Positions 45,636 through 54,631 of a stretch of DNA of 64,000 nt are shown here, one piece after another. The notes under the pieces were generated by a model. That model made no database searches, was not told the DNA's origin, and saw nothing but the letters and a program-made list of their open reading frames with translations. The stretch's first letter is position 1, and each line of letters begins with the position of its first letter. A program made the translations under genes and the position numbers. This stretch comes from Fictibacillus phosphorivorans (lineage in GTDB: Bacteria; Bacillota; Bacilli; Bacillales; Fictibacillaceae). The stretch spans positions 124,001-188,000 of the forward strand of contig NZ_JAMBOR010000005.1 of NCBI RefSeq assembly GCF_023715845.1, read 5' to 3'.

Positions 45636-46751
45636 ATGTGTAATACTACTATGACAATTCAAGACCCCAATAAGATAAACATTCCAAAAACAATGAAAGC
45701 TGTAGTGGCGTATAAACCAGGTGATTATCGTTTTGAAGAAGTAGCTGTTCCTGAGATTGGTGAAGGTGAGATTCTTGTAAAGGTTGAAGCCTGTGGAATT
45801 TGTGCAGGAGATTTGAAAGCGTTTGAAGGAGCTCCAAGTTTTTGGGGAGACGAGAATCAGCCAGCTTATATTAAAGCTCCTATGATTCCGGGTCATGAAT
45901 TTATCGGCCATGTTGTGGCACTAGGAAAAGGTGTAGAAGATTTTGAAGTAGGGGACAGAGTAATCTCAGAACAAATCGTTCCATGCTGGAGATGTCGTTT
46001 TTGTAACCGTGGTCAATATTGGATGTGTGAAAAGCATGATTTATATGGATTTCAAAATAATGTAAACGGTGCAATGGCTGAATACATGAAATTTACAAAG
46101 GAAGCAATCAATTATAAAGTCCCGGAGGATCTTCCAATTGAAAAGGCTATTTTAATCGAACCATACGCTTGTTCGTTCCACGCTGTTCAGCGTGCACAGA
46201 TTCAATTAGGTGATGTAGTAGTACTTGCCGGGGCAGGGACTTTGGGCCTCGGAATGATTGGGGCAATTAAAAAATCAGGACCAGGGAAGTTAATTGTGTT
46301 GGATCTATTCGATGATCGACTAGAACTGGCTAAGAACTTTGGTGCTGATATGGTCATCAACCCAGCAAAAGAAGATGCAATAGCTATTGTAAAGGAATTA
46401 ACAGATGGTTATGGTTGTGACATTTATATTGAAGCAACTGGTGCTCAAAAATCGGTTGAGCAAGGTTTAACTATGATTCGCAAGCTTGGTAGATTCGTAG
46501 AATTTAGCGTATTTAAGGATCCGGTAACAGTGGACTGGAGTATTATAAGTGACCGTAAAGAACTTGATGTATTAGGGTCTCACTTAGGTCCATATTGCTA
46601 TGAACATGTTATTAAAGGAATTGCCAACGGTGACCTTCCAACAGATGGAGTTGTTACACATGAATTACCTTTGGAAGAGTTTGAAAAAGGCTTTCAGCTC
46701 GTGAAAAACGGGGCGAAATCCTTAAAAGTTGTTCTTAACCCAAATCTATAA
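45636..46751 (+). CDS. Zinc-dependent alcohol dehydrogenase, erythritol/L-threitol dehydrogenase-like
   Basis: 371 residues, RBS AAGGGAGAG. Medium-chain dehydrogenase: catalytic zinc ligands in ACGICAGDLK and IPGHEFIG, structural zinc cysteines in CWRCRFCNRGQYWMC, NAD motif LAGAGTLGLG. The FEGAPSFWGDENQPAYIKAPM segment is, as far as I recall, typical of the EltD group described for Mycobacterium tetritol catabolism. It would oxidise erythritol or L-threitol to L-erythrulose; sorbitol- or arabitol-type activity cannot be excluded. Confidence 0.82.
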   Translation: MCNTTMTIQDPNKINIPKTMKAVVAYKPGDYRFEEVAVPEIGEGEILVKVEACGICAGDLKAFEGAPSFWGDENQPAYIKAPMIPGHEFIGHVVALGKGVEDFEVGDRVISEQIVPCWRCRFCNRGQYWMCEKHDLYGFQNNVNGAMAEYMKFTKEAINYKVPEDLPIEKAILIEPYACSFHAVQRAQIQLGDVVVLAGAGTLGLGMIGAIKKSGPGKLIVLDLFDDRLELAKNFGADMVINPAKEDAIAIVKELTDGYGCDIYIEATGAQKSVEQGLTMIRKLGRFVEFSVFKDPVTVDWSIISDRKELDVLGSHLGPYCYEHVIKGIANGDLPTDGVVTHELPLEEFEKGFQLVKNGAKSLKVVLNPNL

Positions 46752-46762
46752 GAAAAAAACAG

Positions 46763-46800
46763 AAGAGATAGGTTCCCATATAATAGGGAACCTATCTCTT
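46763..46800. other. Perfect 15-base inverted repeat between dehydrogenase and MFS genes
   Basis: AAGAGATAGGTTCCC and its exact complement around an 8-base A/T loop. T-run absent on the plus strand; on the minus strand it is followed by CTGTTTTTTTC. Possibly an mRNA-stabilising or partial stop signal. Confidence 0.75.
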
Positions 46801-46837
46801 GAATAGAAAGAATATTCAGGCGAATGGAGGAGTGAGT

Positions 46838-48094
46838 ATGCAAGGATTATTGAATAGACTGGGCATGGATTCCAAAATGGCTTTAGGGTACCTAGGAGTT
46901 ATGCTTTTTATGATGGGGGATGGTCTCGAACAAGGTTGGCTTTCCTCGTATTTAATGGATAATGGTTTAACCGTGCAGCAGTCGGCGTTATTGTTTTCTA
47001 TTTACGGTTTCGCAGTTGCGGTTGCTGCTTGGCTTTCAGGGGTATTAGCTGAAGTATTAGGACCTCGTAATGCTATGATCATAGGATTAAGCTTGTTTAT
47101 ATTAGGGACACTAGTATTCTTAACAGTCGGATTACCGACCATGAACCTTGGGGTTATCATTCCAACTTACTCTCTCAGAGGATTAGGTTATCCGTTATTT
47201 GCTTACTCCTTCTTAGTCTGGGTAACATACTATGCTCCGAGTGACAAGCTTGGAACAGCTGTAGGGTGGTTCTGGTTTGCATTTACAGGAGGATTAAACG
47301 TTTTAGGTGCATATTATTCTAGTTTTGCATTACCTGTTTTAGGTGAAATGAATACCCTTTGGAGTGCATTGATCTTTGTTGCTTTAGGTGCTACAGTAGC
47401 AATTTTCCTAAATAAAGAAGATTCTAACCGCGAGAAAAAGTTTCAAACGAAACAAGAAGCTTTAAAATATTTAACAAAAGGTATTACGATTGCATTTGAA
47501 AGACCTAAGATTGGATTAGGTGGTATTGTAAGAACCATCAATACAGCGGGTGCATATGGCTTTGTGGTGTTTATGCCGGCTTATATGATGGATGTTGGAT
47601 TCACAAGAACAGAGTGGTTGCAAATTTATGGTTCCCTTTGGACGAGTAATATTGTTTTTAACCTGATTTTTGGAATTGTGGGAGATAAGTTAGGGTGGCG
47701 TAATACCGTTATGTGGTTTGGAGGAGTAGGATGTGCAGTCTTTACTGTGGCTTTTTACTATGTTCCAGCCTTCATGGGACCAAATTATATAGCGGCAACG
47801 GTTGTAGCGGCGTGTTTCGGAGCTTGTTTAGCCGGATATGTTCCTTTATCTGCTTTAATTCCTTCATTAGCTCCGGAAAATAGAGGAGCGGCAATGTCTA
47901 TATTAAACCTTGGCGCTGGATTAAGCACATTTGTTGGTCCTGCAATTGTTGGCGCTTTTATAGGTGGAGTTGGAGCAGTAGGTGTTATTTGGATATATAC
48001 AGGACTATATTTGGTTAGTGCATTTCTAATGAAATTTGTTACTCTTCCTAAAAGTGAAGGGATCCACTCTACTGAACTTAAGGCAGCACAGTAA
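46838..48094 (+). CDS. MFS polyol permease
   Basis: 418 residues from ATG 46838 (GGAGGAG upstream; an earlier in-frame ATG at 46799 falls within the inverted repeat and is unlikely). Twelve predicted helices; MLFMMGDGLEQGWLSSYLMD and the AWLSGVLAEVLGPRNAM loop are like RbtT/DalT-type ribitol and arabitol permeases. Placed among polyol dehydrogenases it is the probable uptake system of the cluster. Confidence 0.85.
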   Translation: MQGLLNRLGMDSKMALGYLGVMLFMMGDGLEQGWLSSYLMDNGLTVQQSALLFSIYGFAVAVAAWLSGVLAEVLGPRNAMIIGLSLFILGTLVFLTVGLPTMNLGVIIPTYSLRGLGYPLFAYSFLVWVTYYAPSDKLGTAVGWFWFAFTGGLNVLGAYYSSFALPVLGEMNTLWSALIFVALGATVAIFLNKEDSNREKKFQTKQEALKYLTKGITIAFERPKIGLGGIVRTINTAGAYGFVVFMPAYMMDVGFTRTEWLQIYGSLWTSNIVFNLIFGIVGDKLGWRNTVMWFGGVGCAVFTVAFYYVPAFMGPNYIAATVVAACFGACLAGYVPLSALIPSLAPENRGAAMSILNLGAGLSTFVGPAIVGAFIGGVGAVGVIWIYTGLYLVSAFLMKFVTLPKSEGIHSTELKAAQ

Positions 48095-48139
48095 GTTCTC
48101 ATAGGATTTAGTAATTGATTAATAATAACAAACAATAAT

Positions 48140-48172
48140 AAGGACGTCTTTTAATGGGCGTTCTTAATTTTA
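48140..48172 (+). terminator. Terminator after the MFS gene
   Basis: AAGGACGTC pairs with GGGCGTTCTT (two G-U) and runs into AATTTTACG. Modest strength. Confidence 0.55.
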
Positions 48173-48227
48173 CGTTATAAACAAACAATTATTGTTGAAG
48201 TTTAATCATAAAAATCTAAAACAACAA

Positions 48228-48264
48228 AAAACGATAATAAAACAAAAAAATGTTGACGTTAACA
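48228..48264. promoter_or_regulatory. Putative DeoR operator before rpiB
   Basis: AAACGATAATAAAA at 48230 repeats the 14-mer found at 45370. TGTTGACGTTAACA at 48251 is a perfect-looking GTTGACGTTAAC near-palindrome but only an 11 of 14 cre match. Confidence 0.5.
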
Positions 48265-48347
48265 GTAATAAATGAAAAAATAAATAGTATAAATTGAAAA
48301 TATATAAAATAAAAACAAAAAATACTGAAAGGACGATGTGATGTATA

Positions 48348-48818
48348 ATGAAAATTGGAATAGGTTCTGATCACAATGCATTTCATATGAAAGAAAGTTT
48401 AAAAGAATTTATAAAAGAGTTAGGGCATGAGATTTATGATTATGGATGCACTGATTCCTGCAGTGAAGTAGATTACCCTGAGATAGCATTTCAAGTCGCG
48501 GGTGATATAAATGAAAAGAAATTAGATAGAGGTATTTTAATTTGTGGTACGGGTATCGGTGTTGCCATTGCTGCCGGAAAAGTACCAGGTATTCGAGCAG
48601 CATTGTGTCATGATACATACTCAGCGGAGCGAGCTCAAAAAAGTAATAACGCACAAATCTTAACAATGGGAGCAAAGGTTATTGGTATTGAACCTGCAAA
48701 ACAAATTGTAAAGGTTTACTTAGAGTCGGAATTCCCAGGAGGGAACTCGGCGCGAAAAGTACAACAAATTACTGATAAAGAAAAAGAATTCTTGAAAGGA
48801 GCAAGTAGCCTAACATGA
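48348..48818 (+). CDS. RpiB-family sugar phosphate isomerase
   Basis: 156 residues. RpiB/LacAB motifs: IGSDHNAFHMK, DYGCTDSCSEVDYPEIA, the catalytic Cys loop LICGTGIGVAIAAGK, and RAALCHDTYSAERAQKSNNAQIL. Here probably converts D-erythrulose-4-phosphate to D-erythrose-4-phosphate as described for RpiB homologues of tetritol pathways; ribose-5-phosphate isomerase is the alternative. Stop overlaps dhaK (ATGA). Confidence 0.88.
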   Translation: MKIGIGSDHNAFHMKESLKEFIKELGHEIYDYGCTDSCSEVDYPEIAFQVAGDINEKKLDRGILICGTGIGVAIAAGKVPGIRAALCHDTYSAERAQKSNNAQILTMGAKVIGIEPAKQIVKVYLESEFPGGNSARKVQQITDKEKEFLKGASSLT

Positions 48819-49819
48819 AAAAATTAATCAATAATCCAGATAACGTTGTAGATGAAATGATAGAGGGATATGTTAAAGCGTATCCACAATATGTGAAGCG
48901 ATTATCTGATAATAAACGGTCCCTAGTTACGGCAAAGGAAACACGCGAAGGAAAAGTTGGTGTATTAATTGGCGGCGGTTCCGGACATGAGCCAGCTTTT
49001 ATGGGGTATGTGGGAGACGGTATGGCAGACGGTGTTGCTGTTGGAAATATTTTTGCCTCTCCTCCTCCGGATCCAATCTTAGAAGTGACTAGAGCTATTG
49101 ATAAAGGAGCAGGTGTGGTTTACGTTTATGGGAACTACGCTGGAGATGTGATGAACTTTGGTATGGCGGCAGAGTTAGCGGACTTAGAGTATGGAACAAA
49201 AGTAGGAATGGTGTTAGTAACAGATGATATAGCGTCTGCCCCGAAAAAAGAAAGTGAAAAGCGCAGAGGGATTGCAGGGGAGTTTTTTGTAACCAAAGCT
49301 GCAGGTGCAGCGGCTGAGAAGGGATATTCTTTAGAGGATGTAGTAAGAGTAGCGAAAAAAGCAAACCATCTAACACGAACTATGGGTGTCGGTCTAACTC
49401 CTTGCTCATTACCCCAGACTGGAAAACCAAGCTTTGAACTTGAAGATAATGAGATGGAAATCGGCCTTGGTCATCATGGTGAACCGGGAATGGAGAAAGG
49501 TGAACTTCAACCAGCTGACCAGGTTGCAGAGCGTTTAGTGAATGAAATACTAGCTGATATGCCTGTGGAAAACGGAGAAAAGGTGGCTGTTCTTGTAAAT
49601 GGTTTAGGCTCTACTACGCGGATGGAACTATACATCATGTTCAGAAGAGTGGAGCAAATCCTTAGTGAAAAAGGTATCGAAATTCACCGTTCTTATGTTG
49701 GCGACTATAGTACATCATTAGAAATGGGTGGTTGTTCCGTTACACTTATCAAATTGGATAATGAATTAATAGAGCTGGTTAATCATCCGGCTGATTGCCC
49801 AATGTATGTTCAAAAATAA
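48815..49819 (+). CDS. dhaK: DhaK-type kinase subunit (dihydroxyacetone/erythrulose binding)
   Basis: 334 residues. VGVLIGGGSGHEPAFMGYVG at the substrate site, VYGNYAGDVMNF, and the covalent-binding His in IGLGHHGEPGME. Forms a two-part kinase with the next gene. In a polyol cluster its substrate may be D- or L-erythrulose rather than dihydroxyacetone. Overlaps rpiB by 4 bases. Confidence 0.9.
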   Translation: MKKLINNPDNVVDEMIEGYVKAYPQYVKRLSDNKRSLVTAKETREGKVGVLIGGGSGHEPAFMGYVGDGMADGVAVGNIFASPPPDPILEVTRAIDKGAGVVYVYGNYAGDVMNFGMAAELADLEYGTKVGMVLVTDDIASAPKKESEKRRGIAGEFFVTKAAGAAAEKGYSLEDVVRVAKKANHLTRTMGVGLTPCSLPQTGKPSFELEDNEMEIGLGHHGEPGMEKGELQPADQVAERLVNEILADMPVENGEKVAVLVNGLGSTTRMELYIMFRRVEQILSEKGIEIHRSYVGDYSTSLEMGGCSVTLIKLDNELIELVNHPADCPMYVQK

Positions 49820-49833
49820 GGAGGCTGCTGAAG

Positions 49834-50484
49834 ATGAAATTTACTGCAGAAGATTTGAAAACCTTTTTAAAGAACGTAGTCGATGTAATGGAGGAAAATA
49901 AAGATTATTTGTCAGAACTTGATCGAAAAATAGGCGATGGTGATCATGGTGTGACGATGTCTATTGGCTGGCAAGCAATCAATGAGAAGTTAAAAGAGGA
50001 ATTAAAAACTGAAAAAGATTGTGGGAAAATTTGTATAATAGCAGGCCGTACATTCTTAAGTGCAGTAGGTTCCTCCGTTGGACCACTTTATGCCACGGGA
50101 TTTTTAAGAGGAGCAAAGGTGTTCCATGGTAAATCAGATTTAACGGATGAAGAATTAGTAGATTTTTGGGTTGCTTTCATCGAGGGAGTAAAAGATCGAG
50201 GGAAAGCTGAATTAGGCGATAAGACGATGGTTGATACGCTTCAACCTGCGTTAGAAAGCTTGAAGAGTCAATTTAATCAAACACGCGATTTTGTCGCAGC
50301 ATTTTCAAAAGCGGTTTCTGCTGGAGAAAAAGGCATGATGTCTACGAAAGATTTACTTTCTAAAAGGGGAAGATCCAGTCGTTTAGGAGAACGTTCATTA
50401 GGTAATCAAGATCCAGGAGCAACATCTGCTTTCTTAATTCTTTCTGCTTTTTTTACTACAGTTAATTCAGTCCATACAGTCTAA
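49834..50484 (+). CDS. dhaL: DhaL-type kinase subunit (nucleotide binding)
   Basis: 216 residues from ATG 49834 (AAGGAGGC upstream; a frame open back to 49795 lies inside dhaK). Mg-nucleotide ligands in RKIGDGDHGVTMSIGW, and GDKTMVDTLQPA and DPGATSAFLIL near the C-terminus. No DhaM phosphotransferase gene follows, so the phosphoryl donor is probably ATP or an unlinked DhaM. Confidence 0.9.
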   Translation: MKFTAEDLKTFLKNVVDVMEENKDYLSELDRKIGDGDHGVTMSIGWQAINEKLKEELKTEKDCGKICIIAGRTFLSAVGSSVGPLYATGFLRGAKVFHGKSDLTDEELVDFWVAFIEGVKDRGKAELGDKTMVDTLQPALESLKSQFNQTRDFVAAFSKAVSAGEKGMMSTKDLLSKRGRSSRLGERSLGNQDPGATSAFLILSAFFTTVNSVHTV

Positions 50485-50742
50485 GTTATATAGATTAATA
50501 GCTAAATAATCTTCAAAAAAAGTTATCAATTGTAAAAAAAACAAGAGAATTCACTCATTCATACGCTGACTTTTGGTGGATAGTGGATTCTCATAATCCT
50601 TCGATTTTTTGATAATAGAAAAAAGAATAAACTCTGAATATAGATTTTTTAGTGGGTTATCAATGGCTATTATGAATATTTATTCTTATGAGTGCATAAT
50701 GACCTTGGGTTATTTAAGTGAAACCAAACTAGGAGGAAGAGG

Positions 50743-51714
50743 ATGAAGACGAAAACGTATAGTGAGAGTCAAGAATGTATTCAGCCTTTATCTATGGACT
50801 TTTTAACCGTAGCCCAACAAGCGGCTATTGCTTCTTATCCATGGGTCGGAAAAGGAAAAAAAAATGAAGCCGATGGTGCAGGAACAGAAGCGATGCGTAA
50901 TCAAATGAACCTCATTAATATGCAAGGACTTATTGTAATTGGTGAGGGAGAAATGGATGAGGCTCCAATGCTTTACATTGGTGAAGAACTCGGAACGGGA
51001 AAAGGGCCACAAGTAGATATTGCAGTTGATCCGGTTGAAGGAACTAATTTAATGTCCAAAGGACAGGATAATTCACTAACAGTTATTGCTGTGTCGCCAA
51101 GAGGAAGTTTACTACACGCTCCTGATATGTATATGCATAAGATAGCTGTGGGCCCAAGGGCGAAGGGATGCATTGATATAGAAGCAACGTTAACTGAAAA
51201 TATGAAATCAGTAGCGAAAGCTATAGGAAAAAATATAACAGAATTGAAAGTTATGATACAGGACCGACCGCGCCATGATGATTTAATTAAACAAGTATTT
51301 GATGCGGGAGCAATAGTCAAGTTATTTTCTGATGGTGATGTTACGGGAGCGATCGCTACAGCAATCGATGAAATGGATGTTGATATATTAGTAGGAACCG
51401 GCGGTGCTCCGGAAGGTGTTATTGCAGCAACAGCTTTAAAGTGTTTGGGGGGAGATTTTCAGGCTAAGCTTGCTCCTCGAAATCAAGAAGAGTTTAATCG
51501 CTGTATACAAATGGGATTGGCCGATCCTGATAAAGTGTTAACGATCGATGAGATTGTAAAATCAGATGATTGCTTTTTTGTCGCAACAGGAATTACCGAT
51601 GGAATATTACTGAAGGGTGTTCGAAAGAAAGATGGTACTATCATAACAAACTCTCTTATTGCCGGCGGAGGAAGTATTCAAAACTTCCAGTTCATTGAGG
51701 CACGACATTTGTAA
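50743..51714 (+). CDS. glpX: Class II fructose-1,6-bisphosphatase
   Basis: 323 residues, RBS AGGAGG. GlpX motifs: DGAGTEAMR, IGEGEMDEAPML, the metal-binding DPVEGTNLM, and GTGGAPEGVIAATALKCLGG. Dephosphorylates fructose-1,6-bisphosphate (some members sedoheptulose bisphosphate), tying a tetrose/triose phosphate route to gluconeogenesis. Lies between dhaL and a transketolase remnant. The 258-base gap before it holds no gene. Confidence 0.93.
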   Translation: MKTKTYSESQECIQPLSMDFLTVAQQAAIASYPWVGKGKKNEADGAGTEAMRNQMNLINMQGLIVIGEGEMDEAPMLYIGEELGTGKGPQVDIAVDPVEGTNLMSKGQDNSLTVIAVSPRGSLLHAPDMYMHKIAVGPRAKGCIDIEATLTENMKSVAKAIGKNITELKVMIQDRPRHDDLIKQVFDAGAIVKLFSDGDVTGAIATAIDEMDVDILVGTGGAPEGVIAATALKCLGGDFQAKLAPRNQEEFNRCIQMGLADPDKVLTIDEIVKSDDCFFVATGITDGILLKGVRKKDGTIITNSLIAGGGSIQNFQFIEARHL

Positions 51715-51734
51715 TGGAAATTAAGAGAAAATAA

Positions 51735-51893
51735 GTGTTTGCGAAATGGGAGCATCTTAAGGTTGAAGTAAATATGTCGGAGAAAATGGTTACTATTGAT
51801 CAGTTTGGAGTTTCAGTACCTGGAGATAAACTAATTAAGGAATTTGGCTTTACCCTTGTTAAAAAGGTTCTTCAAAATTCGTTTCCTGTTTAA
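51735..51893 (+). pseudogene. Transketolase gene remnant, C-terminal tail only
   Basis: After a TAA at 51732 the frame reads FAKWEHLKVEVNMSEKMVTI then DQFGVSVPGDKLIKEFGFTL, which is the C-terminus of transketolase (compare IDRFGASAPG...KEFGFTVENV). No start or upstream domain remains between it and glpX. Transketolase consumes erythrose-4-phosphate, the expected end product of the neighbouring pathway. Confidence 0.82.
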
Positions 51894-51993
51894 CTTAATA
51901 GAGACTTAATAAACACTCAATCATTAAAGGTATATAAAAATCTTATTCTATTAATATAACGAAAGAAGGTAATCTAGTTTAAGAAAATACATC

Positions 51994-52035
51994 TAGGCAG
52001 AGTTCACCAAATTTTGAGAACCTGCCTTTTTAAGC
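51994..52035 (+). terminator. Terminator after the transketolase remnant
   Basis: AGGCAG-GTTC pairs with GAAC-CTGCCT, then TTTTTAAG. Confidence 0.7.
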
Positions 52036-52105
52036 ATATAAATTACTTTCACACACTGTTAACTTTAGAAACAAAGGATAAAGTGACACAAAATGAGGTG
52101 GTATA

Positions 52106-52821
52106 ATGACACGAAAAATAATCTTCTTTGATTTAGATGGAACACTTCATAACCATGATAAACAATTGCCTTTTTCTACAAAGCATGCGATTCGAGAGTT
52201 GAAAGAAAAAGGATATAAAGTAGCTATTGCATCAGGGCGTGCCCTTTAATGTTTGCAAACTTACGCGAAGAGTTGAATATTCAAACTTTTGTCAGTGATA
52301 ATGGTCAATATGTTGTTTTAGAAGGTGAAGTGATATATACCAATCCACTGAGTAAAGAAGTTTTATAAGCTTTAGCGAAAGCTGCAGTTAAATAATCATC
52401 CGATCGTTTATTGGATCAGGAGGATATGAAAGCGAACATCCCTCACCATGATTATATAGTTGAAAGTATTAACTCATAAAAAATTGAAATATTTCCTACA
52501 TACGATCCTCACTATTTTATAGAAAGAGAAATCTACCATTCTTTATTATTCTGACAAGAAAAAGAAGAAGTGATTTATGAAAAAGGGTTTAAACTATTTG
52601 ATTTTGTTCGATGGCATCTAGTTTCTGTTGATGTGCTTCCATCAAGAGATTCCATGGCAAAAGGAATTAAGAAAATACATGAATTGACTAAAAAAGCTGC
52701 TAAGTACATAACTAAATCTGTTGATGAGGACGGCATTTTCCATGGGCTCAGAATGGTTGGTCTATTAGAATATAGGGGATTTTCTTTTATTCTTACAATT
52801 TTTATACATAGAAAGGGATGA
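52106..52821 (+). pseudogene. Cof-type HAD phosphatase, decayed
   Basis: Starts well (ATG 52106, IIFFDLDGTLHNHDK with the catalytic Asp pair, AIASGRA) but frameshifts at about 52248 (GCCCTTTAATG, one base missing) into PLMFANLREELNIQTFVSDN, meets TAA at 52366, further stops near 52393, 52478 and 52552, and ends in VDVLPSRDSMAKGIKKI and SVDEDGIFHGLRMVGLL, the normal C-terminal cap and tail of Cof phosphatases. At least one frameshift and several stops; clearly dead. Confidence 0.88.
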
Positions 52822-52827
52822 AATCAT

Positions 52828-54510
52828 TTGAAACAAAGATATGCCATAGGGGTAGATTATGGGACAGAAACTGGAAGAGTATTACTGGTTGATGTAGCAA
52901 CAGGTGAAGAAGTAGCGACTCATGTTACTCCTTATAAACATGGCGTGCTGACTGAAGCATTGCCTAATGGCAAACGTCTTGAAACGGACTGGGCTATACA
53001 GCATCCAAAGGACTATTTAGAAGTACTTTACCAATCCGTTCCTGCCGTCATCCGAATGGCAGAGATAGACCCAAAAGATGTTATCGGAATTGGAATTGAT
53101 TTCACTTCTTCTACCATTTTGCCTTTAGATAAAACCGGAAACCCGTTATGCTTTCATCCAAACTGGCGAGATCATCCTCATAGCTGGGTGAAATTGTGGA
53201 AGCATCATGCAGCCCAAGGGGAAGCAGATGATATTACACGCCTTGCAGAAGAAAGAAAAGAACTGTTCTTAACCCGTTACGGTGGAAAAATTTCGTCTGA
53301 ATGGATGTTTTCAAAGATTTTACAAATCGCGAGAGAAGCACCTGACGTTTTTGAGGCAACTGACATTTTTATAGAAGCTTGTGATTGGATTACTTATCGA
53401 TTAACAAATAATCTGATTCGCAGCAGCAACACATGCGGCTACAAAGCACTATGGAATAAAAGGGAAGGATATCCAGATAGCTCATTTTTTAAAGCATTGG
53501 ATGAACGCTTTGAAAATATTTTAGAAACAAAAATGCGCGGGCCAGTTTTGTCGATTGGGGGAAAAGCAGGAGAATTAACAGAAGAAATGGCACACCGTTT
53601 AAAACTAGTGCCAGGGACTGCGGTAGCTGTTGGAATGATTGATGCCCATGCCGGGGTTCCGGCTTGTGGTGCCGTTCATTCAGGGCAATTTGTCATGACA
53701 ATGGGAACATCTACTTGTCATATGCTGATTTCCGATAAAGAAAAAGCCATTGAAGGTATATGTGGAATAGTGGAGGACGGTATTATTCCGGGCAATTTCA
53801 GTTATGAGACAGGTCAAGTGGCAGTTGGAGATTCCTTTGCATGGTATGTAAACCAGGCAGTACCAAGCTATGTGAAACAACAGGCGGATGAGGCAGGTAT
53901 GAGTATACACCAATTTTTAGAAGAAAAGGCATCTGTTTATAAGCCAGGACAATCAGGACTAGTTGCACTTGACTGGTGGAATGGAAATCGTTCTGTACTG
54001 GTCGATGCCAATTTGTCAGGTATAGTCGCTGGACTTACATTGACGACGAAACCTGAAGAGATCTATCGAGCTTTACTAGAGTCTACTGCCTTTGGAACAA
54101 GAAAAATTATCGAAAATTTTACCGAAGCAGGAGTAGAAGTCAATGAAATTTTTGCCTGTGGTGGTCTGCCTCAGAAAAATAAGCTGTTGATGCAAATTTA
54201 TGCGGATGTGACAAACCGGGAAATTAAAATTCCAGATTCTGACCAGACAGTCGCATTAGGTGCAGCTATATATGCTGCCACTGCTGCGGGTGCAAAGAAC
54301 GGGGGTTACGATACAATAGTGGAAGCAGCGGAGAATATGGCAAAAGTAAAAGAAGAAACCTTCGTTCCCATCCCACAAAATGTGCAAATATACGATGAGC
54401 TTTATAAGTTTTACTTAGAACTTCATGATTATTTTGGCCGCGTTACTAGTATCATGTATAGATTAAAAAAGTTAAGAAGTTTAAGTATGGAGTTTGAATC
54501 GAAAAATTGA
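52828..54510 (+). CDS. araB: Ribulokinase
   Basis: 560 residues from TTG 52828 (GAAAGGGATG upstream). FGGY kinase with the AraB pattern: [67 protein letters not shown]. Phosphorylates L-ribulose; AraB members also accept ribitol and arabitol. No araA or araD is in the window. It follows the dead HAD gene and no terminator separates them. Confidence 0.9.
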   Translation: MKQRYAIGVDYGTETGRVLLVDVATGEEVATHVTPYKHGVLTEALPNGKRLETDWAIQHPKDYLEVLYQSVPAVIRMAEIDPKDVIGIGIDFTSSTILPLDKTGNPLCFHPNWRDHPHSWVKLWKHHAAQGEADDITRLAEERKELFLTRYGGKISSEWMFSKILQIAREAPDVFEATDIFIEACDWITYRLTNNLIRSSNTCGYKALWNKREGYPDSSFFKALDERFENILETKMRGPVLSIGGKAGELTEEMAHRLKLVPGTAVAVGMIDAHAGVPACGAVHSGQFVMTMGTSTCHMLISDKEKAIEGICGIVEDGIIPGNFSYETGQVAVGDSFAWYVNQAVPSYVKQQADEAGMSIHQFLEEKASVYKPGQSGLVALDWWNGNRSVLVDANLSGIVAGLTLTTKPEEIYRALLESTAFGTRKIIENFTEAGVEVNEIFACGGLPQKNKLLMQIYADVTNREIKIPDSDQTVALGAAIYAATAAGAKNGGYDTIVEAAENMAKVKEETFVPIPQNVQIYDELYKFYLELHDYFGRVTSIMYRLKKLRSLSMEFESKN

Positions 54511-54592
54511 GGTATTAGTTTACAAGGCGTGTCAATTGTGACATCTAAATATGTTTTAATATGGTATAATCTAAAATTAAAAATATGTACAT

Positions 54593-54626
54593 AGGAAAAG
54601 ACCGACAACACAGTCGGTCTTTTCCT
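54593..54626. terminator. Bidirectional terminator between araB and the six-hairpin gene
   Basis: AGGAAAAGACCGAC and its exact complement around AACACA. It ends the minus-strand gene and probably araB too. Its core recurs at 43175. A TATGGTATAAT extended -10-like box lies about 20 bases upstream (54562-54572). Confidence 0.9.
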
Positions 54627-54631
54627 ATATC

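Noticed and set aside
48251-48264. TGTTGACGTTAACA as a cre box before rpiB
   Set aside because: Three of the core positions disagree with the consensus, including the AAG before CG; kept only as a note.
54535-54626. Short sRNA from the TATGGTATAAT box to the 54593 terminator
   Set aside because: A -10-like box alone in AT-rich DNA is weak evidence, and no suitable -35 is present at 16 to 18 bases.
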